Shown here: piece after piece, positions 54,061 to 62,411 of the stretch
How positions within the stretch are numbered: the stretch's first letter is position 1
How the letters are laid out: every line of letters begins with the position of its first letter
Made by a program: the position numbers and the translations under genes
Assembly (NCBI GenBank): GCA_965205055.1
Contig: OZ242030.1
Coordinates: 2,232,001 to 2,296,000, forward strand
Reading direction: 5' to 3'
Source: CBDBBY01 sp965205055
Lineage (GTDB): Bacteria > Pseudomonadota > Alphaproteobacteria > Rhodobacterales > Rhodobacteraceae
Length of the DNA stretch: 64,000 nt
The notes under the pieces: generated by a model
The model's input: the letters and a program-made list of their open reading frames with translations, nothing else
Told to the model about the DNA's origin: nothing
Database searches by the model: none

Positions 54061-55035
54061 ATGAGCAGTGATATAATCGGCTCGGCGGTTGCGGGAGCAG
54101 GCGCGCTCGCGGTCTCCATTGTCGCGCTCCTGGTATTTGCGGCGATTTTGGTCGCGATCATGGTGAAATCCGTCCCGCAGGGGGAAAATTGGACCGTAGA
54201 GAGGTTCGGCCGGTACAATAGGACGCAAAAACCCGGATTGCGACTGATTCTGCCCTTCATCGAAAAGGTCGGGGCGCGAATCAACATGATGGAGACCGTG
54301 CTGAATGTTGGATCGCAAGATGTGATCACGCGCGACAATGCGATGATTTCCGCCGATGCCATCGCGTTCTACCAAGTCATCGAAGCGGAAAAAGCCGCAT
54401 ACGAGGTTCGAAATCTTGAGGGCGCGCTGGAAAATCTCACCCAGACAAACATTCGCTCCGTGATCGGGGCCATGGACCTTGATGCTTCGCTTACGAACAG
54501 GGACGTCATCAACGCCAAATTGCTTTCTGTCATCGATGAAGCCGTCTCGCCTTGGGGCGTCAAAGTGACCAGAATCGAAATCAAGGACCTGATGCCTCCG
54601 CCGGACATTTCCAATGCGATGGCGCAGCAGATGAAGGCGGAACGGGAAAAGCGCGCCGAAATTCTCCAGGCCGAAGGCGAGAAGCAGTCTGCGATCCTTC
54701 GCGCGGAGGGACTTCGCGAAGCGCAGATTCGGGAGGCGGAAGGCCGCCGCGCAGCAGCGTTCCTTGACGCGGAAGCACGGGAGCGCTCGGCCAAGGCCGA
54801 GGCAAAATCAACCGTGCTCGTATCGGACGCTGTCTCAGAGGGCGATGTTCGCGCTCTCAACTATTTTGTCGCGCAGAAATACACGGAAGCCGTCGGCGCG
54901 CTCGCCGCATCGCCGAATTCGAAAACGATCATGGTGCCGCTTGAAGCCGGCAACTTGATCGGCTCCGTGGCGGGAATTGCGGAGATTGTCGGCGAAGCGA
55001 TATCGAACTCCAAAGCGAACAAGCAAGACAGTTAG
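54061..55035 (+). CDS. SPFH/stomatin family protein (QmcA-like)
   Basis: Membrane-microdomain scaffold of the SPFH/band-7 family, 324 residues. One N-terminal membrane helix (about 14-40, ALAVSIVALLVFAAILVAIM) precedes the band-7 domain (VPQGENWTVERFGRYNRTQK, LPFIEKVGARINMMETVLNV, SQDVITRDNAMISADAIAFY) and a C-terminal Ala/Glu-rich coiled coil. Such proteins form ring-like cages around proteases or other envelope factors. The ATG at 54061 is 9 bp before the NfeD gene's partner relation: its stop at 55033-55035 is 8 bp before the NfeD start. Stomatin-NfeD pairs are conserved operons. Confidence 0.93.
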   Translation: MSSDIIGSAVAGAGALAVSIVALLVFAAILVAIMVKSVPQGENWTVERFGRYNRTQKPGLRLILPFIEKVGARINMMETVLNVGSQDVITRDNAMISADAIAFYQVIEAEKAAYEVRNLEGALENLTQTNIRSVIGAMDLDASLTNRDVINAKLLSVIDEAVSPWGVKVTRIEIKDLMPPPDISNAMAQQMKAEREKRAEILQAEGEKQSAILRAEGLREAQIREAEGRRAAAFLDAEARERSAKAEAKSTVLVSDAVSEGDVRALNYFVAQKYTEAVGALAASPNSKTIMVPLEAGNLIGSVAGIAEIVGEAISNSKANKQDS

Positions 55036-55043
55036 GGCAATCA

Positions 55044-55499
55044 ATGTTCGCTTTCCTCGAGGGCATTTCACCAATCTGGTGGCTCGCGTTCGCCTTAGCA
55101 ATGGGAGTGTTCGAACTTCTGGCGGCTTCCACGTACTTTTTGTGGCCCGCGCTCGCGGCCGGATTGGTGGCAGCCTCGCTTCTCGTTTGGCCGGAAATGA
55201 TCGGCGAGGTGCAGCTGGCGATCTTTGCCGCAGGCGCCGTCGCGACGTCGCTCGCCGGGCGATGGGCATTTTCAAGATTCGGCGATTCCAGCGATAAGGC
55301 GGCGAATTTGAACAACCGCGCCGCCCGAATGGTCGGGCGGAACGCGGAAGTCATCTCCTGCGTCAATTCACGCGGCTACGTTCTGATCGACGGCGTGCGC
55401 TGGAGCGCGACATGGCCGGACGGCAAAGCCGCGAAAGAGGGCGATACCGTTAAGATCGAAGGAGTCGATGGTTCCACTTTGATCATCTCCCGCAATTGA
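55044..55499 (+). CDS. NfeD family membrane protein
   Basis: A 151-residue protein with three hydrophobic helices in the first 80 residues (IWWLAFALAMGVFELLAAST, FLWPALAAGLVAASLLVW, AIFAAGAVATSLAGRWAF) and a small OB-fold C-terminal domain (VSCVNSRGYVLIDGVRWSAT-like, KEGDTVKIEGVDGSTLIISR). This is the short NfeD form found next to stomatin genes, where it is thought to assist the microdomain scaffold. It is in an operon with the SPFH gene, 8 bp apart. Confidence 0.9.
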   Translation: MFAFLEGISPIWWLAFALAMGVFELLAASTYFLWPALAAGLVAASLLVWPEMIGEVQLAIFAAGAVATSLAGRWAFSRFGDSSDKAANLNNRAARMVGRNAEVISCVNSRGYVLIDGVRWSATWPDGKAAKEGDTVKIEGVDGSTLIISRN

Positions 55500-55515
55500 A
55501 TCAGCGGATTCCTAT

Positions 55516-56049
55516 TCAGGCGCGTTTCTCCACCAATTCATGGAGCGCTTCCAGTTCGTTGTCGCAGATTCCGAGTTCGTTGAATTTCGCGAAGGTGTTT
55601 CGAAGGTAGTCCCTGTTGGTTCCGCGCTTCCCGGAGGCTTCCCCGATTATGGACGCTTGCCGGGAAAGGGGCAGCGGTTCGCAGTATTGGGAATGCTGTC
55701 GGTCCACGACATATGCGATCGCTTCAAGCGTCTGCCCGTCGTCCAGTTCGAGAGAAACGATCTCTTCTTTGTAAGCGTATGAAATCAATTCGCGCTCACG
55801 CAGAAGTTTCAACGCCTTATCCGCGCCGGATTGAGCAGATTTGAGCGCGACGCCTCTGCACCAAGCGCCGCGCTCTCGATCCAAGGCAAGCACGAGCCCG
55901 GGACGCTCCGGCGTGCCGCGATGGTGAATTGAGCGCATGCAGAAAGACCGGCGAAAATCCCGAAGCAATGCCAATCGGTGCTCGACGACCTCGAACCCGG
56001 GGTTCCACAGCAACGAACCATATCCGAAAACCCAGAAACTTTTGTTCAT
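55516..56049 (-). CDS. Gamma-glutamylcyclotransferase (ChaC-like)
   Basis: Enzyme of the ChaC family that releases 5-oxoproline from gamma-glutamyl compounds such as glutathione. The 177-residue product begins MNKSFWVFGYGSLLWNPGFE, containing the YGSLLW substrate-binding loop, then CMRSIHHRGTPERPGLVLAL and the catalytic glutamate region IAYVVDRQHSQYCEPLPLSR. Length matches the bacterial ChaC type. The ATG at 56047-56049 is directly before the domain. It is divergent from the DUF2125 gene, a common alphaproteobacterial neighbour. Confidence 0.9.
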   Translation of the reverse strand: MNKSFWVFGYGSLLWNPGFEVVEHRLALLRDFRRSFCMRSIHHRGTPERPGLVLALDRERGAWCRGVALKSAQSGADKALKLLRERELISYAYKEEIVSLELDDGQTLEAIAYVVDRQHSQYCEPLPLSRQASIIGEASGKRGTNRDYLRNTFAKFNELGICDNELEALHELVEKRA

Positions 56050-56112
56050 GCGCTATTCCACTTGATGCAATGAACCAATAATTGTCCGGGAGCAGCAACA
56101 AGCGATCTGCCA

Positions 56113-57117
56113 ATGATTCGAATTTTGATCATCGTCGTCGTTGCTTTGTCCCTGATCTGGTCGGGATACTGGTTCTTGGGAGGCCGCGCACATCGGGGAA
56201 TGGTTGTCGAGCAACTCGAAAGGGCGGCAGCCAATGGCTGGAAGATAACTCATTCCGGGGTGGAACTGAACGGATTTCCCAATCGGTTCGACACGACCAT
56301 CGCCGGATTGAGAGTGGAGTCGCCCAAGGGCGAATTCATCTGGGAAACGCCTTCGCTGCAGTTGCTTACGCTGAGCTACAGGCCGAACCATTTGATCGCC
56401 GTGTTGCCGGACAAGCAAAGCTTCTTGATTCTAGGAAATTCGGTGGATCTGACTTCGCAAGGGATGAACGCGAGCATTGTTGTTTCGGACCCGGACAACT
56501 TGAGTATCGAGCGTTTCGTCTTCGAATCTTCTCAAGCCGAACTGGAAAGCTCGACAGGATGGAAAGGCGCTTTCGAAGACGTCCTGTTTGCGGCGCGCAG
56601 ATCGGATCAGGATCCGGCGAAGGTCGATGCCGCGATTCGGCTCAGTTCAAGAGAAGCGCGTTCTAGCAACGAAGAAGCGGACGACACCGAGGATTTGATC
56701 AAGCCAACAACCATGGCCGGAGAGGCATCGCTTCAGGCGAGCCGGGAGCTCGGTTTGAACATGTGCAAGGACGGCCATGCGGAAATTCAGCGAATTGATG
56801 TTTCCGAGTTCAAGCTTTCGCGGAATCAGTCGGAAATTGGCGTCGCGGGGTCGCTGGCATTCGATTCGAATGGAGTATCGGACGGTCAACTGGACATCAC
56901 GATCACGAACGGGCAACCGTTGATTCAGGAAGCCGTCGAAGCCGACTTGATAGATGCGAATGTTGCCGCGAATATCGGCGCCGTGCTATCGCTGCTTGCA
57001 TTGACCTCCGCAGACCCGGCTTCCGCGACCGCCCCGATATCGATCAGCAGCGGGCGCGCCGGATTTGCCGGCATCGGGTTGTATGACATTCCAAGGATTC
57101 CTCCGATCTGCTATTGA
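56113..57117 (+). CDS. DUF2125 family protein
   Basis: A 334-residue envelope protein. One N-terminal membrane helix (about 2-24, ILIIVVVALSLIWSGYWF) is followed by the DUF2125 signature HRGMVVEQLERAAANGWKIT, THSGVELNGFPNRFDTTIAG and ETPSLQLLTLSYRPNHLIAV. The rest is beta-rich and probably periplasmic. Function unknown. Its stop lies only two bases before the conserved end sequence of an ISKra4-type remnant, so the last codons may have been altered by the insertion; the final SRGRAGFAGIGLYDIPRIPP still looks like a normal DUF2125 end. Confidence 0.87.
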   Translation: MIRILIIVVVALSLIWSGYWFLGGRAHRGMVVEQLERAAANGWKITHSGVELNGFPNRFDTTIAGLRVESPKGEFIWETPSLQLLTLSYRPNHLIAVLPDKQSFLILGNSVDLTSQGMNASIVVSDPDNLSIERFVFESSQAELESSTGWKGAFEDVLFAARRSDQDPAKVDAAIRLSSREARSSNEEADDTEDLIKPTTMAGEASLQASRELGLNMCKDGHAEIQRIDVSEFKLSRNQSEIGVAGSLAFDSNGVSDGQLDITITNGQPLIQEAVEADLIDANVAANIGAVLSLLALTSADPASATAPISISSGRAGFAGIGLYDIPRIPPICY

Positions 57118-57142
57118 ATTGGGTGCATCTCAAGATTCTTGG

Positions 57143-57763
57143 TCAGGCGGCTGCGGCGCTGCATGCTCTCCAATCGAGGAAGTCGGGCCAGCGGTTGTTC
57201 CTGAAGCAGCATTTGATGGCGAGCACGGCGTTGGCTCCTGCCTTCGACCAACGGCGCCCGGCTCCTTTGAACCGGCTGCCGACGATCTGCTTGAAGACGC
57301 TTTCCACGCCGCCGACTCCGAACAGCAATCCGCGCTCCCGGCGGAGATCGTAGCTCATGCGGTCCTTGTTGGTCTCGTAGGTGCGGATGCAGGCCGCGAC
57401 CGCTTCAAGCCGGCGGTACGGCTCCAGGTCGGCGATGACGTCATCAACCCGCCCTGCGTCCGGCTGGTCTTTGATCGTCTTTTTCCAATCCTTCCGTTCT
57501 CTCTCGTCCGGCGCAGCGGCTTTCACAGCCGCGTCCGCGCAGCCAAGGGCGTGGAACAGGTCGAGGACGAAGGTCGTTTCCTGTCCGGGAAAAGCCTCCT
57601 CGCAGGCGGCGGCGTAGATGGCTTCCGCCCCGGGCGTGACTCTCTTGCCTACCAGACGCAGCGAATCGGACCCCGAAACGTCGCATAAATGCTGAACCTG
57701 TACAAAATATTGACGCGCCGAACACCGTCTGGTAACCGCTGCGCGACTGTCAGTAGGGTTCAA
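57143..57763 (-). mobile_element. ISKra4-type transposase, 3' fragment
   Basis: The minus-strand frame contains FVLDLFHALGCADAAVKAAA and, toward the end, ERGLLFGVGGVESVFKQIVG, SRFKGAGRRWSKAGANAVLA and CCFRNNRWPDFLDWRACSAA. This is the C-terminal half of ISKra4-family transposases. The N-terminal half and the first catalytic residue are missing, and the frame beyond about 57680 looks unrelated. It cannot act on its own. Its 3' end shares the outer sequence GGGTGCATCTC-TTCTTGGT type with three other places in the window. It lies between the DUF2125 and ffh genes. Confidence 0.75.
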
Positions 57764-57895
57764 AGAATTCCGGTCCTCAGGCAGATGCCAGGATCGACAT
57801 CCGCCAGCGAGTTTTCGCCCGCGGATGAGAATGTTGCGTGATCAAATCGATGTGCTCGCCGACGCGGGCCGCACGGATGCAGGAGAAAATTTGGA

Positions 57896-59365
57896 ATGTT
57901 CGACGATCTTTCCGAAAAGCTATCGTCCGTTCTGGACAAACTTACGCGAAAGGGCGCGCTGAACGAGGATGAAGTCTCGGCGGCGATGAAAGAGGTTCGG
58001 ACCGCCCTACTGGAAGCCGACGTGGCCTTGCCGGTCGTCAGGACATTCATTCGGTCAACGCAGAAGAAAGCGACAGGCCAAGCGGTGATGAGATCGGTTG
58101 CGCCGGGCAACCAAGTCATCAAGATCGTCCACGACGAACTCGTGAAGACGCTTACGGGCGACGAGACGGAACCGGCCCAGCTTAAAATCGGGAATCCGCC
58201 CGCCACCATTCTGATGGTGGGGCTGCAAGGTTCGGGCAAGACGACGACGTCCGCGAAAATTGCGAAGCGCATTGCCGAAACCAACGGCAAGAAGGTCTTG
58301 ATGGCTTCCCTCGACACTCGGCGCCCCGCAGCCATGGAGCAGCTTGAAATTCTCGGGCGGCAGGCGGGAATCAGCACCTTGCCCATCCGCAAGGGCCAGT
58401 CGGCGGTCGAAATCTCTTTGAGGGCGAAGCGTGAGGCTGTTGTCAACGGCTACGACGTCCTGATGCTCGACACCGCCGGACGCCTCCACATCGACAACGA
58501 GTTGATGGACGAAGTCGTATCGGTGCGAAATTCCGTGAAGCCGAACGAAACGCTGCTCGTTGTCGACGGCTTGACGGGTCAGGACGCCGTGAATGTGGCA
58601 AGCGAATTCGACGGCAAAGTCGGGATCTCGGGCGTCGTCCTGACTCGGATGGAAGGCGACGGCAGAGGCGGCGCGGCGCTCAGCATGAGAGCTGTTACCG
58701 GCAAGCCCGTCAAATTCGTGGGTCTCGGCGAAAAATTGGACGATTTGGGTGAATTCGACCCGGAGCGGATAGCTGGGCGGATACTCGGGATGGGAGATAT
58801 CGTCGCGCTGGTTGAGAAGGCGCGTGAGACTTTCGAGGCCGAGAAAGCGGAGCGAGCAGCCCGCCGCCTTCAGAAGGGTTTGTTCAACATGAACGACATG
58901 CGCCAACAGCTCGAGGCGATGCAGAAAATGGGCGGAATGAGTTCGGTTATGTCGATGATGCCGGGAATGAAGAAACTTGCTGCGAAAGCGGAGGCTTCAG
59001 GCATCGACGACAATATGGTCGGCAGGCAGATCGCGCTGATCAACTCAATGACGAGGAAAGAGCGATCCAATCCGAAAATTCTGCAGGCAAGCCGCCGCAA
59101 AAGGATTGCGGAAGGCGCCGGCTTGGACGTGACCGAACTCAACAAGCTTTTGAAGCTCCACAGACAAATGGCCGATATCAGCAAAGCGATGTCCAAAGGC
59201 AAGGGTCTGGGTCCGCTGGGCGCAATGTTGGGAAAGGCAGGGCTTCCGGGAGGAATCCCGCTCCCCGGCGGAGCAGGCGGGAATTTGCCTGCGGGCATGC
59301 CGAACATGATGCCCGGGAACATGCCTATGACGGGCTTGTTCGGCGAAAGGGGCGCCAAGAAGTGA
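57896..59365 (+). CDS. ffh: Signal recognition particle protein Ffh
   Basis: GTPase of the SRP that targets nascent membrane proteins to FtsY, 489 residues. The N domain (1-90) begins MFDDLSEKLSSVLDKLTRKG. The G domain has GLQGSGKTTTSAKIA, DTRRPAAMEQL, DTAGRLHIDNEL and TRMEGDGRGGAALS. The methionine-rich M domain (about 330-489) binds 4.5S RNA. A ribosome-binding site AGGAGA lies 10 bases before the ATG at 57896. It leads the chain ffh-chorismate mutase-rpsP-rimM-trmD-rplS-rpmE. No 4.5S RNA gene was found in the window. Confidence 0.98.
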   Translation: MFDDLSEKLSSVLDKLTRKGALNEDEVSAAMKEVRTALLEADVALPVVRTFIRSTQKKATGQAVMRSVAPGNQVIKIVHDELVKTLTGDETEPAQLKIGNPPATILMVGLQGSGKTTTSAKIAKRIAETNGKKVLMASLDTRRPAAMEQLEILGRQAGISTLPIRKGQSAVEISLRAKREAVVNGYDVLMLDTAGRLHIDNELMDEVVSVRNSVKPNETLLVVDGLTGQDAVNVASEFDGKVGISGVVLTRMEGDGRGGAALSMRAVTGKPVKFVGLGEKLDDLGEFDPERIAGRILGMGDIVALVEKARETFEAEKAERAARRLQKGLFNMNDMRQQLEAMQKMGGMSSVMSMMPGMKKLAAKAEASGIDDNMVGRQIALINSMTRKERSNPKILQASRRKRIAEGAGLDVTELNKLLKLHRQMADISKAMSKGKGLGPLGAMLGKAGLPGGIPLPGGAGGNLPAGMPNMMPGNMPMTGLFGERGAKK

Positions 59366-59411
59366 CGGGATTGAATTTTGAAACACCGAACCCGTCGCCG
59401 ACGCCTGAATA

Positions 59412-59723
59412 TTGTCGAGACCCGAATTGACAGACCAAGAAGAGAAGGCGCACGCGATACTCAAGGAGCATCGCGATTCCATCGACCGGCTGGACGCCAT
59501 CTTGATCTACACGCTGGGCGAGCGGTTCAGGCAAACGCGACATGTCGGAAGGCTGAAGGCGAAGCACAATCTTCCTCCGTCGGACCCGGCGCGGGAAGCC
59601 AGAATGGTGGAACGTTTGGAAGAACTGGCGGAACTGGCGGACTTGAATCCGGAGTTCGCCAAGAAATTCATCAACTTCGTGATCCAGGAGGTCATCCGGC
59701 ATCACGAAAAAGAAAGAAAGTAA
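59412..59723 (+). CDS. Chorismate mutase (AroQ class)
   Basis: Small helical enzyme that converts chorismate to prephenate for Phe and Tyr synthesis, 103 residues. The AroQ pattern is visible: HRDSIDRLDAILIYTLGERF in helix 1, QTRHVGRLKAKHNLPPSDPA with the conserved R and K, then REARMVERLEELAELADLNP and FINFVIQEVIRHHEKERK. Start is TTG at 59412, with a weak ribosome-binding site; another in-frame TTG follows at 59427. Its position between ffh and rpsP is conserved in alphaproteobacteria. Confidence 0.9.
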   Translation: MSRPELTDQEEKAHAILKEHRDSIDRLDAILIYTLGERFRQTRHVGRLKAKHNLPPSDPAREARMVERLEELAELADLNPEFAKKFINFVIQEVIRHHEKERK

Positions 59724-59765
59724 AGAAATGCAACGGAACAGCGTTGAACAAGGAGAAATCTCGAC

Positions 59766-60101
59766 ATGGCTATGAAAATTCGGCTGGCCCGAGCAGGGTC
59801 CAAAAAAAGGCCCTTTTACCGGATCGTTGCCGCGGACTCCCGCATGCCGAGAGACGGGCGGTTCATTGAGAAGCTCGGAACCTACAATCCTTTGCTTCCA
59901 AAAGACAGCGAGGAGCGCGTCAAGATGAACGCGGAACGCGTCAAGCATTGGCTCGGCGTGGGAGCCACTCCCACTGATCGAGTGGCCCGCATGCTTGAAG
60001 CATCCGGCATGATTCCGGTGAAAGTGCGGAATAATCCGATCAAGGGCCAACCCGGAGCGAAAGCGAAGGAGCGGGCCGAGAACGCAGCAGGAGCGGCCTG
60101 A
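59766..60101 (+). CDS. rpsP: Ribosomal protein S16
   Basis: Small-subunit protein S16, 111 residues: MAMKIRLARAGSKKRPFYRI, VAADSRMPRDGRFIEKLGTY NPLLPK and RVKHWLGVGATPTDRVARML, followed by an alanine-rich tail. A strong AAGGAG precedes the ATG at 59766. It heads the ribosomal part of the operon and is followed by rimM after 50 bp. Confidence 0.98.
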   Translation: MAMKIRLARAGSKKRPFYRIVAADSRMPRDGRFIEKLGTYNPLLPKDSEERVKMNAERVKHWLGVGATPTDRVARMLEASGMIPVKVRNNPIKGQPGAKAKERAENAAGAA

Positions 60102-60151
60102 ACCGACGCGCCCACGTCAGTTCGGTCTTCTCGTTCGGGAGCCGCCCGGAA

Positions 60152-60679
60152 ATGCCGCAATGCGGAGATGAATTGGCAAAGCGTCCGATTGACGAGCTTG
60201 TTTGCGTCGGGCTCATAAAGGGCGCTTTCGGCGTCCGCGGAACCGTTCGGCTGCAAAGCTTCTGCGAGTATCCCGAGGCGATCGCCGATTACCTTCCGCT
60301 CTTCTCGGAAGACGGCACGCGTGAATTCCGCATTGAGATCGAAGGTCAGACGGCGGGCGGACTGGGCGCAAGGATCGACGGGATCGATACGAGGGAGCAA
60401 GCGTGCGCTCTGAGCGGAACCAAGCTTTTCGCGGAGCGCTCACGATTTCCTGAGTTGGAAGAGGACGAGTACTATGCCGCTGACTTGATCGGCTTGGCCG
60501 CGTTTGGCGCGTCGGGAAAAAAGCTGGGAACGGTCAAGGCTGTTCACAACCACGGGGCAGGCGACATATTGGAAATTGCCGGCGGGGACGACGCCTTTTT
60601 GCTGGCGTTCACGAGCGAAGCGGTGCCCAAGGTAGCGATCTCGGAATCCCGAATCGTGGTGGATGAAGATGCGCTTTAA
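60152..60679 (+). CDS. rimM: Ribosome maturation factor RimM
   Basis: 16S processing factor that binds S19 during 30S assembly, 175 residues. The N-terminal RimM domain has VCVGLIKGAFGVRGTVRLQS, and the C-terminal PRC barrel has DEYYAADLIGLAAFGASGKK and VKAVHNHGAGDILEI. The ATG at 60152 is followed by a short extension before the domain; a later start within DELAKRPIDE is possible. It overlaps the possible early start of trmD. Confidence 0.93.
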   Translation: MPQCGDELAKRPIDELVCVGLIKGAFGVRGTVRLQSFCEYPEAIADYLPLFSEDGTREFRIEIEGQTAGGLGARIDGIDTREQACALSGTKLFAERSRFPELEEDEYYAADLIGLAAFGASGKKLGTVKAVHNHGAGDILEIAGGDDAFLLAFTSEAVPKVAISESRIVVDEDAL

Positions 60680-60710
60680 GCCCGATTCGAACGAAAAGCA
60701 CGGGACGGGC

Positions 60711-61445
60711 ATGGAATCCCGCCGGGACGTTTGGACGGCGCGGGTCGTCACGCTGTTCCCGGAAGCATTTCCCGGCACGCTCGGATGCTCGATAATCGGC
60801 AAAGCGCTGTCGGACGGGATTTGGTCGCTGGAAATCGCGGACCTTCGCGAGTCAGGGATCGGGCGCCACAAAGACGTCGACGACGCGCCCGCAGGAGGCG
60901 GAGCCGGAATGGTGATCCGGCCGGACGTGATCGGGGCGGCTCTCGACGGTTTCGAAACGGAGGGATCTCGGCTGCCGATATTCTGCCTGTCGGCCCGCGG
61001 GGTGCCGTTCACGCAAAGCACGGCGGAGAACTGGGCGAGCTCGCGCGGCGTCACGCTGCTTTGCGGGCGATTCGAGGGAATCGATCAACGCGTGCTGGAT
61101 CATTACGGAATTGAAGAGATTTCCGCCGGCGATTATGTGCTCTCTGGAGGCGAAATCGCTGCGCAAGCCTTGATTGAGGCAACAGTGCGCCTTATACCGC
61201 GCGTTCTTGGGAATCGGGACTCGGCGGCCAGCGATTCGTTTTCTGCCGACGGGCTCCTCGAATATCCGCAGTACACGCGCCCACGGGTTTGGCGAGGTCG
61301 GTCGGTGCCCGAAGTGCTGGTGTCGGGCCATCACGGTCGCGTTGCCAGCTGGCGGAGGGAACAGTCCGAAAAGTTGACGAAAGCTCGTCGGCCGGACTTG
61401 TGGAAAGCATATGTTGAAGGTTGCGGCGACCGCGTCGAAAATTGA
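60711..61445 (+). CDS. trmD: tRNA (guanine-37-N1)-methyltransferase
   Basis: TrmD makes m1G37 in tRNAs that read codons starting with C, preventing frameshifts. The knotted SPOUT fold is visible: WTARVVTLFPEAFPGTLGCS, DDAPAGGGAGMVIRPDVIGA, and the knot with CGRFEGIDQRVLDHYGIEEI, SAGDYVLSGGEIAAQALIEA and SAASDSFSADGLLEYPQYTR PRVWRG. The conserved N-terminus fits ATG 60711 (244 residues); in-frame ATGs at 60663 and 60669 would overlap rimM and add up to 16 residues not found in the family. Confidence 0.96.
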   Translation: MESRRDVWTARVVTLFPEAFPGTLGCSIIGKALSDGIWSLEIADLRESGIGRHKDVDDAPAGGGAGMVIRPDVIGAALDGFETEGSRLPIFCLSARGVPFTQSTAENWASSRGVTLLCGRFEGIDQRVLDHYGIEEISAGDYVLSGGEIAAQALIEATVRLIPRVLGNRDSAASDSFSADGLLEYPQYTRPRVWRGRSVPEVLVSGHHGRVASWRREQSEKLTKARRPDLWKAYVEGCGDRVEN

Positions 61446-61489
61446 GAACGAAACGGCGGCGCTTGTCGCAAAGCAAGGGAACGATGGTT

Positions 61490-61873
61490 ATGAATCTGAT
61501 CGCTGAATTGGAAGCCGAGCAGATCGCAGAGCTGAAAAAGGAAATACCCGACTTCAAAGCCGGCGACACCATTCGCGTCGGCTACAAGGTTACGGAAGGC
61601 AGTCGAACGCGGATTCAGAACTATGAAGGAGTCTGCATCGCCAGAAAGGGCGGCAATGGCATCGGAGGCTCTTTCACTGTTCGCAAGATTTCCTTCGGAG
61701 AAGGGGTTGAACGAGTTTTCCCCCTGCATTCGACCAACATCGATTCGATATCGGTGGTTCGGCGCGGCCGGGTCAGGCGCGCGAAGCTTTATTTTCTGCG
61801 GTCGCGGCGCGGCAAGTCCGCCCGCATTGCTGAAAAGACGAATTACCGGCCCAAGAAAGAGAAAGCCGGCTAG
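61490..61873 (+). CDS. rplS: Ribosomal protein L19
   Basis: Large-subunit protein at the 30S-50S interface, 127 residues: MNLIAELEAEQIAELKKEIP, FKAGDTIRVGYKVTEGSRTR, GVCIARKGGNGIGGSFTVRK and HSTNIDSISVVRRGRVRRAK. ATG 61490 is 9 bases after AAGGGA and gives the standard N-terminus; ATG 61484 and an upstream in-frame start at 61421 are alternatives. Stop at 61871-61873 overlaps the rpmE ribosome-binding site. Confidence 0.97.
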   Translation: MNLIAELEAEQIAELKKEIPDFKAGDTIRVGYKVTEGSRTRIQNYEGVCIARKGGNGIGGSFTVRKISFGEGVERVFPLHSTNIDSISVVRRGRVRRAKLYFLRSRRGKSARIAEKTNYRPKKEKAG

Positions 61874-61882
61874 GAGGCCGAG

Positions 61883-62110
61883 ATGAAAAAAGAAATTCAT
61901 CCTGACTATCATGAGATCAACGTCAAGCTTACGAACGGCGAGATCGTAAAGATGCGCTCAACCTACGGGTCGGAGGGCGATACGCTCACTCTTGATGTCG
62001 ACCCGTCCGTGCACCCGGCTTGGACGGGCGGCACGGCGCATTTGATGGATACCGGCGGTCGGGTTTCGAAATTCAAGAAGAAGTACTCAGGGTTCGGATT
62101 CAAAATCTGA
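61883..62110 (+). CDS. rpmE: Ribosomal protein L31
   Basis: L31 of 75 residues, starting MKKEIHPDYHEINVKLTNGE and containing MRSTYGSEGDTLTLDVDPSV HPAWTGG and a C-terminal KKKYSGFGFKI. The zinc-binding cysteines of the C+ form are absent, so it is the zinc-independent (C-) type common in alphaproteobacteria. A perfect AGGAGG starts at the rplS stop, 5 bases before the ATG. It is the last gene of the ribosomal operon. Confidence 0.96.
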   Translation: MKKEIHPDYHEINVKLTNGEIVKMRSTYGSEGDTLTLDVDPSVHPAWTGGTAHLMDTGGRVSKFKKKYSGFGFKI

Positions 62111-62118
62111 TTGCTTGA

Positions 62119-62140
62119 GGCTCTTCAATTCTGAAGGGCC
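62119..62140 (+). terminator. Possible weak terminator after rpmE
   Basis: Nine bases GGCTCTTCA (62119-62127) pair with TGAAGGGCC (62132-62140) with one G-T-type mismatch, around a 4-base loop, beginning 9 bases after the rpmE stop. There is no T-tract behind it, so it may only protect the mRNA end or act with Rho. Confidence 0.4.
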
Positions 62141-62411
62141 TGTCGGCTGACCAAGAATGTCGGCTTCGGGTCGCGCCAAAGGCGTGAAGACAGATGCCAT
62201 TCGCACAACCACTCACGCCGCGGCAGTGGCGTTGGTGGGCGAACAAGGCGGACTGACGCTTTCAGCATTGCATTATCGGAACGACGGCTAGAACGAATTC
62301 GTGGAAGAATGCAGCTTGAGGCGTCCGCGATCCCGACGTTTGGCCCGAAGCTTCGAGCAGTCAGCATGGAAGCCATTCGATTCCGAAAAGGCCGCGCTCC
62401 GCGCAACAGCA
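62141..62411. other. Gap between rpmE and serA 3' ends
   Basis: The 271 bp between the convergent rpmE and serA genes hold no recognisable gene. A plus-strand frame includes THAAAVALVGEQGGLTLSAL but is interrupted and has no start signal. Confidence 0.45.
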